Shown piece by piece: positions 36,885-45,279 of a DNA stretch of 49,110 nucleotides. Source of the stretch: a virus. The notes under the pieces are model-generated. The model had not been told where the DNA came from. It made no database searches and was given only the letters and a program-made list of their open reading frames with translations. The stretch's first letter is position 1; each line of letters starts with the position of its first letter. The stretch is taken from IMG/VR virus record IMGVR_UViG_3300025941_000005, positions 1 through 49,110 of that record. One strand, written 5' to 3'. A program made the position numbers and the translations under genes.

Positions 36885-37826
36885 ATGATGATTCGTGGAC
36901 AATTCTCCGATTTCTTTTATGAGACGATGCTCCCCGCGCTCAATGCCAAAATCTGGAAGAGCTTCAACGCTAAGAAGGCGATGGCGAAACAGTTCCTTTC
37001 GAGCGATACCACCACGCGCTCGATCGAGCAGTATTCGTTTATGGCCGGCGTCGGACTGCCGACCCTGGTAGGCGAAGGCGAAGACACCCCGACCGATAAC
37101 TTCGTTCAGGGGTTCAACAAAACGTTCAAGCCCGTGAAATATGGGCTCGGCATTCCCGCCAGCCAGGAGCTGGTAGAAGACGACAAGGTGGGCATCATCG
37201 GCAAACGCTCGGTGAAACTCTCCGATTCGATCTTCCAGGCCCGCGAGATTCAGGCGGCCTCCGTCATCAATAACGGATTCGCCCTGACCGACTCGGCCGG
37301 CAACTCAACCGCACTGCCAGACGGCAAGGCGCTTTTCGCCAGCGATCACCCGCTAGTGAAATCGGGCGGCACGCAAAGCAATATCCTGTCGGTTGCGGCC
37401 GATCTGGACGTAGCGTCTCTGGAACTCGCACTCACCGACTGGGAACTGATCAAGTCGCATGAAGGCTTCCTGCAGATGCTGCCGACCCCGCGCGTATTCA
37501 CCGCTTCTCAGAACCGCTGGAACGTGGCGGAAATCCTGAAGAGCCAGATGCGCTCGGACACAGCAAACAACACGGCCAACGCCTTCAAGTACACCGAGAA
37601 CGGCGGAGTCATCGAGTCCCTCACCTGGGCCTATTTGACCGACCCGGACGCCTGGGGCCTTATCGGGCCTCCGGACGAAACCGAACTGCTCTGGCTCGAC
37701 CGCAAGGCGCCTTACACCAAGGCGGACTACGTGGAAAAAAATGAGACGGGCATTGTTTATATGCGTTACAGGGCCACTTACGGCGCCTACGGTTGGCGTG
37801 CTATATACGCTACTCCTGGCGCATAA
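36885..37826 (+). CDS. Major capsid protein, Mu gpT-like
   Basis: 313 residues. Starts 'MMIRGQFSDFFYETMLPAL' with a charged helix, then 'SFMAGVGLPTLVGEGEDTPT' and 'LFASDHPLVKSG', and a beta-rich end ('WRAIYATPGA'). The layout and phrases match Mu-like gpT capsid subunits with an HK97 fold. Forms the icosahedral shell. Followed by a strong terminator, typical for a highly expressed gene. Confidence 0.85.
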   Translation: MMIRGQFSDFFYETMLPALNAKIWKSFNAKKAMAKQFLSSDTTTRSIEQYSFMAGVGLPTLVGEGEDTPTDNFVQGFNKTFKPVKYGLGIPASQELVEDDKVGIIGKRSVKLSDSIFQAREIQAASVINNGFALTDSAGNSTALPDGKALFASDHPLVKSGGTQSNILSVAADLDVASLELALTDWELIKSHEGFLQMLPTPRVFTASQNRWNVAEILKSQMRSDTANNTANAFKYTENGGVIESLTWAYLTDPDAWGLIGPPDETELLWLDRKAPYTKADYVEKNETGIVYMRYRATYGAYGWRAIYATPGA

Positions 37827-37857
37827 TCGAAAGTCTCACCGTTAGCAAACCTCAACC

Positions 37858-37888
37858 AGGGGGGCTCCCAAAGGGCCTCCCTACTTTT
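37858..37888 (+). terminator. Rho-independent terminator after capsid gene
   Basis: AGGGGGGC (37858-37865) pairs with GCCTCCCT (37875-37882) with one G-T wobble, loop tcccaaagg, then ACTTTT. It would separate the head operon from the tail genes, though read-through is likely because no clear promoter follows. Confidence 0.75.
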
Positions 37889-37954
37889 CCCAACCCACAA
37901 GCTATATCCTGAGCGGCCCAAGGGCAGCCAGCAGACCAAAAGGAAATCATCATC

Positions 37955-38530
37955 ATGGCCGTTCCCACCAATCGCGAATCAACGAGATTTTCAAGCCTTC
38001 TTGTAAAGGCGATGCGTACCGATGCGCAATCCGTCGCCAAAGTACCGGTGACGATCAAAGGAGTAGCAGGACAGACCGCCAACCTGCTCGAGCTCCAGGA
38101 CTCGACCGGCGCCGTCCTCTATCGCATCGACTCGACCGGCCGCGGCGCCATCAACGCGACCTCGAAAACCATCATCGACAGTGCCGCTACCTCACTGGTA
38201 GATGTGGCCTGCGCAGCCTCGGCAATGGTGGGCGGCAATCTCCACTATGTCGTGCGGGCAACCGATGGAACGGACTTCCAGGCGCTCTCGGGATTCGTCA
38301 CCTACTCGGGTGTGAACAAGGCGGCCACCATCACCGGCACCGTTACCGAACTCGCGACCAACCAGGCGAAGACCGTCTCGGCCGGCACCCTCACCCTGGC
38401 CTGGACGATCGTAGCCGGCGCGAACAAGCTCACCATCAAGGTGCAACCCACGGGCTCTTTAACCGAGACTACGCCCTATGACATCACCTTCACCATTTCG
38501 CCAATCGTCGGCGCAGTAACGGTGCTCTAA
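37955..38530 (+). CDS. Structural protein with Ig-like beta domain
   Basis: 191 residues. A polar start, then beta-rich 'VPVTIKGVAGQTANLLELQ' and repeated Thr/Ala-rich strands ('NKAATITGTVTELATNQAKT') typical of Ig-like phage head or tail decorations. Good AAAGGAAA ribosome site. Begins the tail-side block downstream of the capsid terminator. Confidence 0.6.
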   Translation: MAVPTNRESTRFSSLLVKAMRTDAQSVAKVPVTIKGVAGQTANLLELQDSTGAVLYRIDSTGRGAINATSKTIIDSAATSLVDVACAASAMVGGNLHYVVRATDGTDFQALSGFVTYSGVNKAATITGTVTELATNQAKTVSAGTLTLAWTIVAGANKLTIKVQPTGSLTETTPYDITFTISPIVGAVTVL

Positions 38531-38899
38531 ATGGCGCGCAACAAATCGGTAGCAACAGTCACCATCGCCAACGGCGCCTCCCTCTCAGGCGCCATCGCGC
38601 TCGGGGATAAGGTGCTCTGTGCCATTCTCATGCCGGCGGCATGGACAGCCGCGGCGCTCAGCTTCCAGGCGTCAGACGACAACGGTACAACCTTTGGCGA
38701 CATGTTCGACGACGGCGGAGTGGAAATCAGCATTCCGACCGCGGGCGCCGTGGCAGGCCAGCGCATCTCGGTTGACCCTTCCATGTTCGCCGGCGTTGAC
38801 GTGCTGAAGGTACGCTCGGGCCTCACTGCGGCGGCCGTGAATCAGGGCGCGGCGCGTGTGGTCACTCTCATCTCAAGGAAATTCTATGCGCTGGATTAA
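38531..38899 (+). CDS. Structural beta protein, unknown role
   Basis: 122 residues beginning 'MARNKSVATVTIANGASLSG', then 'LMPAAWTAAALSFQASDDNG', a common beta motif in small phage virion proteins, and 'SVDPSMFAGVDVLKVRSGLT'. Overlaps the next start in another frame. Likely a minor virion protein. Confidence 0.6.
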   Translation: MARNKSVATVTIANGASLSGAIALGDKVLCAILMPAAWTAAALSFQASDDNGTTFGDMFDDGGVEISIPTAGAVAGQRISVDPSMFAGVDVLKVRSGLTAAAVNQGAARVVTLISRKFYALD

Positions 38900-39851
38900 A
38901 GCTGCTCTCCTGCTTATGCTGCTGGTGGTACCGGCCTCGGCGCAATTCGGCAACAATGCCACCAGGCTACGAGGCAAGAACCTTTGCAACCCGCTCGCCC
39001 CAACCGACGGGCAAGCGCTCGTGTGGAATACCACCGGGCAATGCTGGGGTGTAGCCACCAACGGCGGCGCCGTGGGCAAGGCAGCGGCGGCCTCGACCAC
39101 TACCGCGCCTGGCTGGCTCTCCTGGCCGGGTGACGGCTCACTCGGCGCTTCCAACTGTTCGGGCTCGCTGGGCATTGGCGAGTATTACTATTCGTCCTTC
39201 ACAGTCAGCTTGGGCAACACCTGCACGGTGAACGGGTCGAATGTGGGCGGCGCGATCATCCGGGTTACAGGCGCCTGCAGCATTTTAGGCACGCTCACGA
39301 TCGCGGGCTATGTATCCTCGGCAACGGGCGGCGACTGGGGCGCAACGGGTGGCGGCGGAGGATTTGGCGCAGTGAACGGCACCGCGGCGCCGGCTACTCT
39401 CTTCAATAGTTCGACCGTTTCAGTGGGCGGCACCGCAGGTACTTCGGGTGTTTCGGGCGGCGGCGGTAATGCCGTGGCAGTTAACCGGCAATCGCTTTTC
39501 ATCGGAGAAGGTACAGCCTTCCCGCGTGGCGGCGGACCTGGCGGCGCCGGCGGATCTTCGGGCGGAGCGGCAGGCGCAGGCGGCGGCACCATCGTACTGG
39601 TCTGCGGCTCGATCGACTACACCGGCGGCACCATCACGGCCGCGGGCTCGAATGGCGGCGCCGGCGGAGCGAATACGGGCGGAGGTGGCGGAGGTGGCGG
39701 CGGTGTCCTGATCCTGGCAGCCAAAACCATCACAGTGGGCGGCGGTTCGCTGGTAGTCACGGGCGGCTCGGGCGGCGCGATCGGTACCGGAACCTCGACA
39801 GCGGGCGGCGGCGGCCAGAACGGCTGGACGAAAAGTATCGTGATCCCATGA
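38886..39851 (+). CDS. Secreted glycine-rich protein inside the tail block
   Basis: 321 residues from ATG 38886, with AAGGA 6 nt upstream. Signal peptide 'MRWIKAALLLMLLVVPASA' with cleavage near residue 20, then a beta region with 'LCNPLAPTDGQALVWNTTG' and a long Gly/Ala-rich C-terminus ('GGGPGGAGGSSGGAAGAGG'). Resembles glycine-rich exported or virion surface proteins. A signal peptide in the middle of structural genes is odd; it may be exported before lysis or carry a virion-bound membrane sequence. Confidence 0.65.
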   Translation: MRWIKAALLLMLLVVPASAQFGNNATRLRGKNLCNPLAPTDGQALVWNTTGQCWGVATNGGAVGKAAAASTTTAPGWLSWPGDGSLGASNCSGSLGIGEYYYSSFTVSLGNTCTVNGSNVGGAIIRVTGACSILGTLTIAGYVSSATGGDWGATGGGGGFGAVNGTAAPATLFNSSTVSVGGTAGTSGVSGGGGNAVAVNRQSLFIGEGTAFPRGGGPGGAGGSSGGAAGAGGGTIVLVCGSIDYTGGTITAAGSNGGAGGANTGGGGGGGGGVLILAAKTITVGGGSLVVTGGSGGAIGTGTSTAGGGGQNGWTKSIVIP

Positions 39852-40702
39852 CGTATGGCGGCCTGAAACTTCGCCTTACTCAGATGTTCCCCAGCGTGTC
39901 TCTCGACATCGTGGAGGGTTTCTGTAACGACCGCTACCAGGAGATTCTGAGCGAACTACCCTGGTCGAGGCTCACCGTTCAGGCGGTACTCCAGACCGTT
40001 GCACCCTACTCGACGGGCACAGCTTCGGTAGTGCTCGGCTCGGCTTCCATCACAGGAGTAGGAACGACCTGGGCGGCCGGCATGACGCGGCGCCAGTTCC
40101 GCATCACCAGCCGGAACGAGCAGTACACCTTCACCTTCGTCTCGGCCACGACGGCCACGCTCGACCGGCCGTATGAAGGGCCAACCGCTACTCTCGCGGC
40201 TTATTCGATCTCTCAATCCATCTACAGCCTGCCGGCAAATGCCACCATGTTGCAAGAGGACGCCTTTTCCTCCTGGGACTACGGCCCGCTTCGCCGTCTC
40301 ACCAGTCCGCAATTAGGCCAGTTCTACAACAGTACGGGCTCACCGATGGCCTGGGCAAGTTCGATGGACGACGCGAGTACTCCACCGAATATGGAGGTGA
40401 AACTATTCCCCTCTCCCAATCTGGCTATCGGGATTCCCTACGAATACATTGCAGGCGGGCCCGACCTCGCGACCACCACCACGCTCTTGCAAATCTGGAT
40501 GGAACCGGGCGCCCTGGTCGAAGGCATCACAGCCAAGCTCAAGGCCCATTTGAAGGACTACGCCGGCGCGCAATTTCACAGTGTGGAAGCTGCTCGGCTC
40601 TTGAAAGGTATGCGGGCCACAGAGGCGCAAGGCCTCGCACGCTGTGAGCTGACGATGGATCCGTACTTCACAAGGCACCGTAGGTATCGAGGTTGCGGGT
40701 AG
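39848..40702 (+). CDS. Head-to-tail adaptor protein
   Basis: 284 residues. Helical start ('RLTQMFPSVSLDIVEGFCND'), a beta domain near 60-110 ('LGSASITGVGTTWAAGMT', 'YTFTFVSATTATLDRPYEG'), then a helical second half ('LLQIWMEPGALVEGITAKLK'). Its size and shape fit the connector proteins beneath podovirus portals, and similar sequences are common in soil phages. ATGA overlap with the upstream gene. Confidence 0.6.
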   Translation: MTYGGLKLRLTQMFPSVSLDIVEGFCNDRYQEILSELPWSRLTVQAVLQTVAPYSTGTASVVLGSASITGVGTTWAAGMTRRQFRITSRNEQYTFTFVSATTATLDRPYEGPTATLAAYSISQSIYSLPANATMLQEDAFSSWDYGPLRRLTSPQLGQFYNSTGSPMAWASSMDDASTPPNMEVKLFPSPNLAIGIPYEYIAGGPDLATTTTLLQIWMEPGALVEGITAKLKAHLKDYAGAQFHSVEAARLLKGMRATEAQGLARCELTMDPYFTRHRRYRGCG

Positions 40703-40854
40703 TGATTGAGGACGAGTGGGAAGAGGCGATTTACGACCTGTGTTCCTGGGACCTTCCCGGGGATGTGCGGAAGCGCGCCCCACTGCGGAGCGGTCGAGTA
40801 AGACGCGCTCTCTCTAGGCTTTCTTCTTCGACGACGCGGCGGGCTTCTTCATAG
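40702..40854 (+). CDS. Possible short protein, unknown
   Basis: 50 codons from a GTG that overlaps the adaptor stop. The first 30 ('MIEDEWEEAIYDLCSWDLPG', DVRKR) look coding; the rest lies over the leftward basic gene (40814-40897) and reads like its shadow. Confidence is low. Confidence 0.35.
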   Translation: MIEDEWEEAIYDLCSWDLPGDVRKRAPLRSGRVRRALSRLSSSTTRRASS

Positions 40855-40897
40855 GCTTCGCCTTCGCACTCTTCGCGGGTTTCTTAGCTGTAGGCAT
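40814..40897 (-). CDS. 27-residue Lys/Ala-rich basic peptide, antisense in late block
   Basis: Reads 'MPTAKKPAKSAKAKPMKKP' then AASSKKKA, a histone H1-tail-like composition. AAGGAG lies about 11 nt upstream. It runs against all surrounding late genes. Very basic and repetitive, so it could compact DNA or be an accident of the codon bias; experimental support is needed. Confidence 0.45.
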   Translation of the reverse strand: MPTAKKPAKSAKAKPMKKPAASSKKKA

Positions 40898-40923
40898 CGA
40901 ACATCAATCTCCTTGAAGCGAGT

Positions 40924-41085
40924 ATGCCAGATTCACTCCTGATCAACGTAGTAATTTCGGCCGAAATGTCACGGACGGATGACCCGGGCGCGCTCATCGT
41001 CAAGCTCACCCAGGCCTTCCAGGCGGCAGGTATCAAGCAATTGCGGGCGATCAGCTGGGCACCCGTTCGGGAGTTGAAGCCTTGA
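40924..41085 (+). CDS. 53-residue protein, unknown
   Basis: 'MPDSLLINVVISAEMSRTDD' then a helix 'GALIVKLTQAFQAAGIKQL'. Its TGA overlaps the TTG of the next gene (TTGA). Small late gene, probably a tail or adaptor accessory. Confidence 0.6.
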   Translation: MPDSLLINVVISAEMSRTDDPGALIVKLTQAFQAAGIKQLRAISWAPVRELKP

Positions 41086-41762
41086 CCGTTGCTGAAATCA
41101 GCTCGCGTGTAATCACCCGCATCGATGACGATCCCGTAACGCCTATTTCGGTGTCGGCCGCGGAAGTACTCGCAGCCATCAATGAGGGCCAGGAACTCGC
41201 GGCACTGCTCAGCCTCTGTTTGGAAAAGACGGTAGACTTCCCGCTCTCTGGCTGCTGGTACGCGCAACGCTCGAGCCTGACCGATTTCCTGGTACCGCTC
41301 CGAATCACCGTAGCAGGCATCAGGTTGCGGCCGTCAACGTTGGCGGAGCTGGACGCCATGAACCCCGCTTGGCAGGCAACCGCGGGCACGGCGGCGCGAT
41401 ACGCAACCCTTGGGTGCAATCTGCTCGCGGTCACCCCACAGCAGACCGTAACGGCCAGATTTACCTACGCCTATTCGCCGGCGCAACTGCTCGCAGGCGA
41501 TACGCCGGTGATCCCTGCGGCCAACCATCCGGATTTAGTCGAGTACGGCGTCTACAAATGCCGGCTGAAGGAAGGCGCCCAGCAACTGGCTCGAGGCCTC
41601 GGCAACTTCAACACGTTCCTCGACAGCATGCAAAAACTTGGCGACTACACGCGCGCGCGATCGCTGGCGGCTCGCTACGATGTGCAACCGCTCGAGCTGG
41701 CCCTGTTCGATCGCTCCAAGCTGGTTTCCGAAATCATCAAGCGACAGGCAAAACTTTCATGA
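41082..41762 (+). CDS. Tail/adaptor protein, TTG start
   Basis: 226 residues. The TTG at 41082 overlaps the previous stop (TTGA) and the reading agrees with neighbouring codon use. Helical first part ('EISSRVITRIDDDPV'), then 'WYAQRSSLTDFLVPLRITVA' and a helical end. Similar style to the 39848 protein, hence likely part of the same connector stack (inference). Confidence 0.6.
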   Translation: MTVAEISSRVITRIDDDPVTPISVSAAEVLAAINEGQELAALLSLCLEKTVDFPLSGCWYAQRSSLTDFLVPLRITVAGIRLRPSTLAELDAMNPAWQATAGTAARYATLGCNLLAVTPQQTVTARFTYAYSPAQLLAGDTPVIPAANHPDLVEYGVYKCRLKEGAQQLARGLGNFNTFLDSMQKLGDYTRARSLAARYDVQPLELALFDRSKLVSEIIKRQAKLS

Positions 41763-42382
41763 GCGGCGAATTCGACAGCCAGCAGGTGATTACGGAATTG
41801 CTTCCCACCTTGCACGCGGACACACGCGCACACCTCTACTTTTGGAGTGAAGCGGACCTGATCCAGTGGTGCGATGAGGCATTGAAGCGGCTCGCAGACG
41901 AAGCTATGGTCTTCGTAGAGCGCGACACTTCGCAGACGACTGCCGGCGGCACGGCTATCTATCCGCTACCCTCCCGCCAACTCGCCACGATTCATATCTC
42001 CGCTGGAACATCATCCCTGCGGCCGGCAACTGCGATTGAACTGGAAGCCCGCGACCCGGCCTATGCAACCGCCCCGGGCACGCCCGACCATTGGTATCAG
42101 GACACCATCGGGCTCGACTCGGTGGGACTGGCGCCCGTGCCAACCACCGCGGTAGCGCTACCACTCATTTGTGTGGTGTACCCGCTTGATCTGGACGTGG
42201 CGAAGGTCAACACGCTGGTACAGGCGCCGGCGCCGTTGAAAGGTTATCTGGCCTTTGCGGTAATTGCTCGAGCGTACGGCCGCGAATCGGAAACAGAACA
42301 GCCCGACCTGGCGCAGCACGCAACCGCTCGATTGAAGCTCTACGAAGCGGCACTCGTGAAGTACTTCGGGCCCGGTCTTTAA
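41759..42382 (+). CDS. Tail adaptor protein
   Basis: 207 residues from ATG 41759, overlapping the previous stop. Helix 'ADLIQWCDEALKRLADEAMV', then a beta section 'YPLPSRQLATIHISAG' and a helical tail ('QHATARLKLYEAALVKYFG'). Same style as the two proteins before it; three adaptor-like genes in a row suggest a stepwise head-to-nozzle connection. Confidence 0.6.
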   Translation: MSGEFDSQQVITELLPTLHADTRAHLYFWSEADLIQWCDEALKRLADEAMVFVERDTSQTTAGGTAIYPLPSRQLATIHISAGTSSLRPATAIELEARDPAYATAPGTPDHWYQDTIGLDSVGLAPVPTTAVALPLICVVYPLDLDVAKVNTLVQAPAPLKGYLAFAVIARAYGRESETEQPDLAQHATARLKLYEAALVKYFGPGL

Positions 42383-42383
42383 C

Positions 42384-44648
42384 ATGGCGTACAAATTAGA
42401 GCCCTTGCTTGTCCTACCCGGCGGATTAGATTTACTGGCCCCTGGAGACGCGAAGACCCCACAAGGCGATTCGCTCGACCTGGCAGGGTGGTTCGCGGGC
42501 GCACAGGGCAAGCTCGAGCAGGCGCCATCGTTCGGCACATCGCTCACTGTCCCTGGATTCACCTTTATCGACAGCCTTTGCCAAGCGGACGGGCGCGTCT
42601 ATTACGGCGGCGCGGGCACGGTGGCACAGGTAGGCCGCGCCATTGAAGGCGGCTACGACACTACCTATCCGCTCGGCATGATCTCGCTTGCGGGCTTTTG
42701 CTGGATTATGAACCGGGGTACAGGGAAACAGCGGCGCGACAATGGCACAACCCCCTCCGACTGGACGCCCCTTGCTTCGACGGCCGCCCCCACTGTTACC
42801 GACCTGGGCGTGAGTGTCGGCACCGGACCGCCCGTACCAGCAGGCCCGAACGGCGGCGCCGGCGCCAAGCTCCACCTCTACGAAGACAACTACCGCATGA
42901 CGTGGGTTCTCCCCGGCCTGGGCGAAACCAACCCCTCGCCGGCAGTTCTGCTCACGCCCGCAGTGGATCTCAGCACAACGCAGATTGCTCAAGGCGCGGG
43001 CACGGTCCCCGCGGGGGCAACCGGCTGGAATATCTACCGGCAGATTCCCGCATACGGCGGCGCCTCGCTCGACGCGAACACGGCGCCGTACCTCGTGAAC
43101 ATAGACGGCCCGATCGCGTTAGGCGCCACGTTCAACGACACCGGCAACCCGATCGACAATTTAGACGACACGTCACTGCTCAGGTTCGGCCAGATCCTCG
43201 AGGCGGACCACGACGCGGCGCCGGCGGCAAGCATCATCGCGAACCAGGCCTATAACGGCCGCATTGTGGTTGCCAATTCGGCGGCACACCCTAACCGGAT
43301 CTGGTGGACACCGGCCTTACAGCCGGCCTTCTTCCGTGGATCCGGTGACGCCTATGACGGTGATTGGCTGGACGTGGGCACCGATTCAGGGGACGCCATT
43401 CTTGCAATCACCGTACGGGCGGGTATGTGCGTGATCTACCGGCAACACTCGATCTGGCGGCACCTGGGCGACTTCGGCGCGTCGAATGCCGTGCTCGAGC
43501 CCATCGTACCCAACCAGGGCGTTGTGAGCGTGCGGTCTGTAGTCTCGACTTCGGTAGGCGACTACTTCATTGGCAACGATGGAGTGTACAAATTCAATAA
43601 CGACTCCGCGGCCAAAATCTCGTTAAAGGTTGAACCGCTCTTCCGCGATTTGCCTTGTGAGAATTTCACGACCCTCGATCCGGCCTTCCGTAGTCAATTC
43701 GCCATCGGCCACCGCAACGGCCGTATTTGGGTGAGCTGCCCGACTAGCTCAGTCGGCGGTGTAATCCTCATTTACCATATCGAAACCGATCGCTGGTTTT
43801 CTGGTGGATCTGGCATGTATTACTCGTACCTCGACACCGGCACGCAATTGCTGGGTGGGGCGGCAACGTCTTTAGTCCTTCCGCTTGAGAGTGCGTACAA
43901 TTCCAGCGCGGCACTGGGCTATCAGTCAAGCTATCTCGATGCAGACCGGCCCGACCGTGAAAAAACATGGGCGGACCTGGTGCTCGTGCATAACACGCAC
44001 AATTCGGTCCTCACCATCGAGATTCGCACCAACCGCAACGCCACGGCGTACGACTCGTTTACGCTGCCCACCTTCAGCTCGAATGCCTTAACGCGGCAGA
44101 TTTTCCCACTGGTCTATCCGGCGACCTATGGGATAAACGCGCTCAGAGGGTTACCGGTTCGGGCACGTAATCTCTCCGTCAGGATCACAGGCGCCGGCGC
44201 AGCCACCAACCCGGTAACGATCGATACGCCGCTCTTGCTCCATTACTACCTGGAAGCGCGGAAGGGCAGGACGTTCGACTCAGGGATCATCGACCACGGC
44301 TTAGAAGGGGTGGGCACGGTTGACGCGGTGGAGATTGATATTGACAGCACGCCCGGCGTTGTCGGCATGACGATCTCTTCCGACATTCCAGGTGGCGTGA
44401 TGACGATTCGCTCCTCGGGTACGGTGATCATTCCCGCTTCGACAGGGCGCCAGGTGTTGCGGTTCGTGCTCAAAGATTCCGGCGGCAATTTGGCACCGAT
44501 CGACGGGCGAAGGTTTCGCTACCAGCTTCAAGGAAATACCGAATTTCAGGTGTATGGATTCCGCGCCAGGTTGCTGCCCGTTGGTGTGTACGTAGACGGC
44601 AGTCAACTTGATTCGTGGGTCACAGGATCAATAGTTACGGGGGTTTGA
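42384..44648 (+). CDS. Large tail nozzle-like beta protein
   Basis: 754 residues, almost entirely beta strands: repeated motifs such as 'GRIVVANSAAHPNRIWW', 'GDYFIGNDGVYKFNNDSAAK' and 'GRIWVSCPTSSVGGVILI' look like blades of a propeller, as in T7 gp12-type nozzle proteins. The final 150 residues form a smaller beta domain ('VGMTISSDIPGGVMTIRSSG', 'LLPVGVYVDGSQLDSW'), also seen in the two genes that follow. Likely the central hub of the short tail. Confidence 0.7.
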   Translation: MAYKLEPLLVLPGGLDLLAPGDAKTPQGDSLDLAGWFAGAQGKLEQAPSFGTSLTVPGFTFIDSLCQADGRVYYGGAGTVAQVGRAIEGGYDTTYPLGMISLAGFCWIMNRGTGKQRRDNGTTPSDWTPLASTAAPTVTDLGVSVGTGPPVPAGPNGGAGAKLHLYEDNYRMTWVLPGLGETNPSPAVLLTPAVDLSTTQIAQGAGTVPAGATGWNIYRQIPAYGGASLDANTAPYLVNIDGPIALGATFNDTGNPIDNLDDTSLLRFGQILEADHDAAPAASIIANQAYNGRIVVANSAAHPNRIWWTPALQPAFFRGSGDAYDGDWLDVGTDSGDAILAITVRAGMCVIYRQHSIWRHLGDFGASNAVLEPIVPNQGVVSVRSVVSTSVGDYFIGNDGVYKFNNDSAAKISLKVEPLFRDLPCENFTTLDPAFRSQFAIGHRNGRIWVSCPTSSVGGVILIYHIETDRWFSGGSGMYYSYLDTGTQLLGGAATSLVLPLESAYNSSAALGYQSSYLDADRPDREKTWADLVLVHNTHNSVLTIEIRTNRNATAYDSFTLPTFSSNALTRQIFPLVYPATYGINALRGLPVRARNLSVRITGAGAATNPVTIDTPLLLHYYLEARKGRTFDSGIIDHGLEGVGTVDAVEIDIDSTPGVVGMTISSDIPGGVMTIRSSGTVIIPASTGRQVLRFVLKDSGGNLAPIDGRRFRYQLQGNTEFQVYGFRARLLPVGVYVDGSQLDSWVTGSIVTGV

Positions 44649-44649
44649 T

Positions 44650-45027
44650 ATGGCATTTCGTGTCGTTAATGAACTGAAGGAAATCACGCTCGTCTATTCG
44701 AGCAACGGAGTAGCAGCGCTGCAACTGTTTACCGATATGCCGGGCGGAGCGCTGGCTATGCGGCTTCCCACCTCGGCGCCGGCGACGGGTGGAGTCTCGA
44801 TTCCAACCTCGACCAGCAAGCGGGTTACGCTCACGATTCCCTTCGATGGAATCAGGGCGAAGGAATTCTATCCGCAGATTGTCCCAGGCTCAACCACACA
44901 GTTTGAATTGTATAGCGCCGTGATGTACGTGCGACCCATCGGCGTCTATATTGACGGCTCTGCACTCAATGGCGGCGAGGTTTGGCAGACCGTACCGATT
45001 GCACCGGGCGCGGGCGGCGGCGGGTAA
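44650..45027 (+). CDS. Tail protein with the shared beta domain
   Basis: 125 residues: 'AALQLFTDMPGGALAMRLP', 'KRVTLTIPFDGIRAKEFYPQ' and 'VRPIGVYIDGSALNGGEVW' match, in order, the C-terminal domain of the 754-residue tail protein ahead of it, so it is a stand-alone copy. Two bases separate the genes. Probably another ring or fibre-attachment subunit of the tail tip. Confidence 0.65.
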   Translation: MAFRVVNELKEITLVYSSNGVAALQLFTDMPGGALAMRLPTSAPATGGVSIPTSTSKRVTLTIPFDGIRAKEFYPQIVPGSTTQFELYSAVMYVRPIGVYIDGSALNGGEVWQTVPIAPGAGGGG

Positions 45028-45260
45028 CTCTGAGCTTTCAGCCGGGCGGCGATCGCGCGGCGTATGTCGGCCGCGTTCCTGCAGTTTCGTAGGTCTATGC
45101 GGGCGGAAGCGACAGCCCCTATCAGTCCCCGGAGCACAGAGGACCTATCCATGACGGCGCCAGAAGGCTGCGACATTGCCGCGGCTGTTTTCGCGAGCCA
45201 GGCGCTATCGGCTGCCGACAAGCGAACCGAAACCGTACTGAGCTGGTCACCTCGGGGCAT
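44946..45260 (-). CDS. Ribbon-helix-helix-like regulator, antisense in tail block
   Basis: 104 residues: 'STVSVRLSAADSAWLAKTAA' then 'DRSSVLRGLIGAV' resembles the strand and helices of a CopG/Arc-type ribbon-helix-helix. It fills the only gap without a rightward gene (45028-45279), though its end overlaps the neighbour by 82 bp. No good ribosome site before the ATG. A small repressor or antitoxin is possible; the call is tentative. Confidence 0.45.
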   Translation of the reverse strand: MPRGDQLSTVSVRLSAADSAWLAKTAAAMSQPSGAVMDRSSVLRGLIGAVASARIDLRNCRNAADIRRAIAARLKAQSYPPPPAPGAIGTVCQTSPPLSAEPSI

Positions 45261-45279
45261 TGGTCAATTTTAACGAAAC

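Noticed and set aside
42432-42992. 186-codon minus-strand frame in the tail nozzle gene
   Set aside because: Antisense to a clear structural gene; no start signal.
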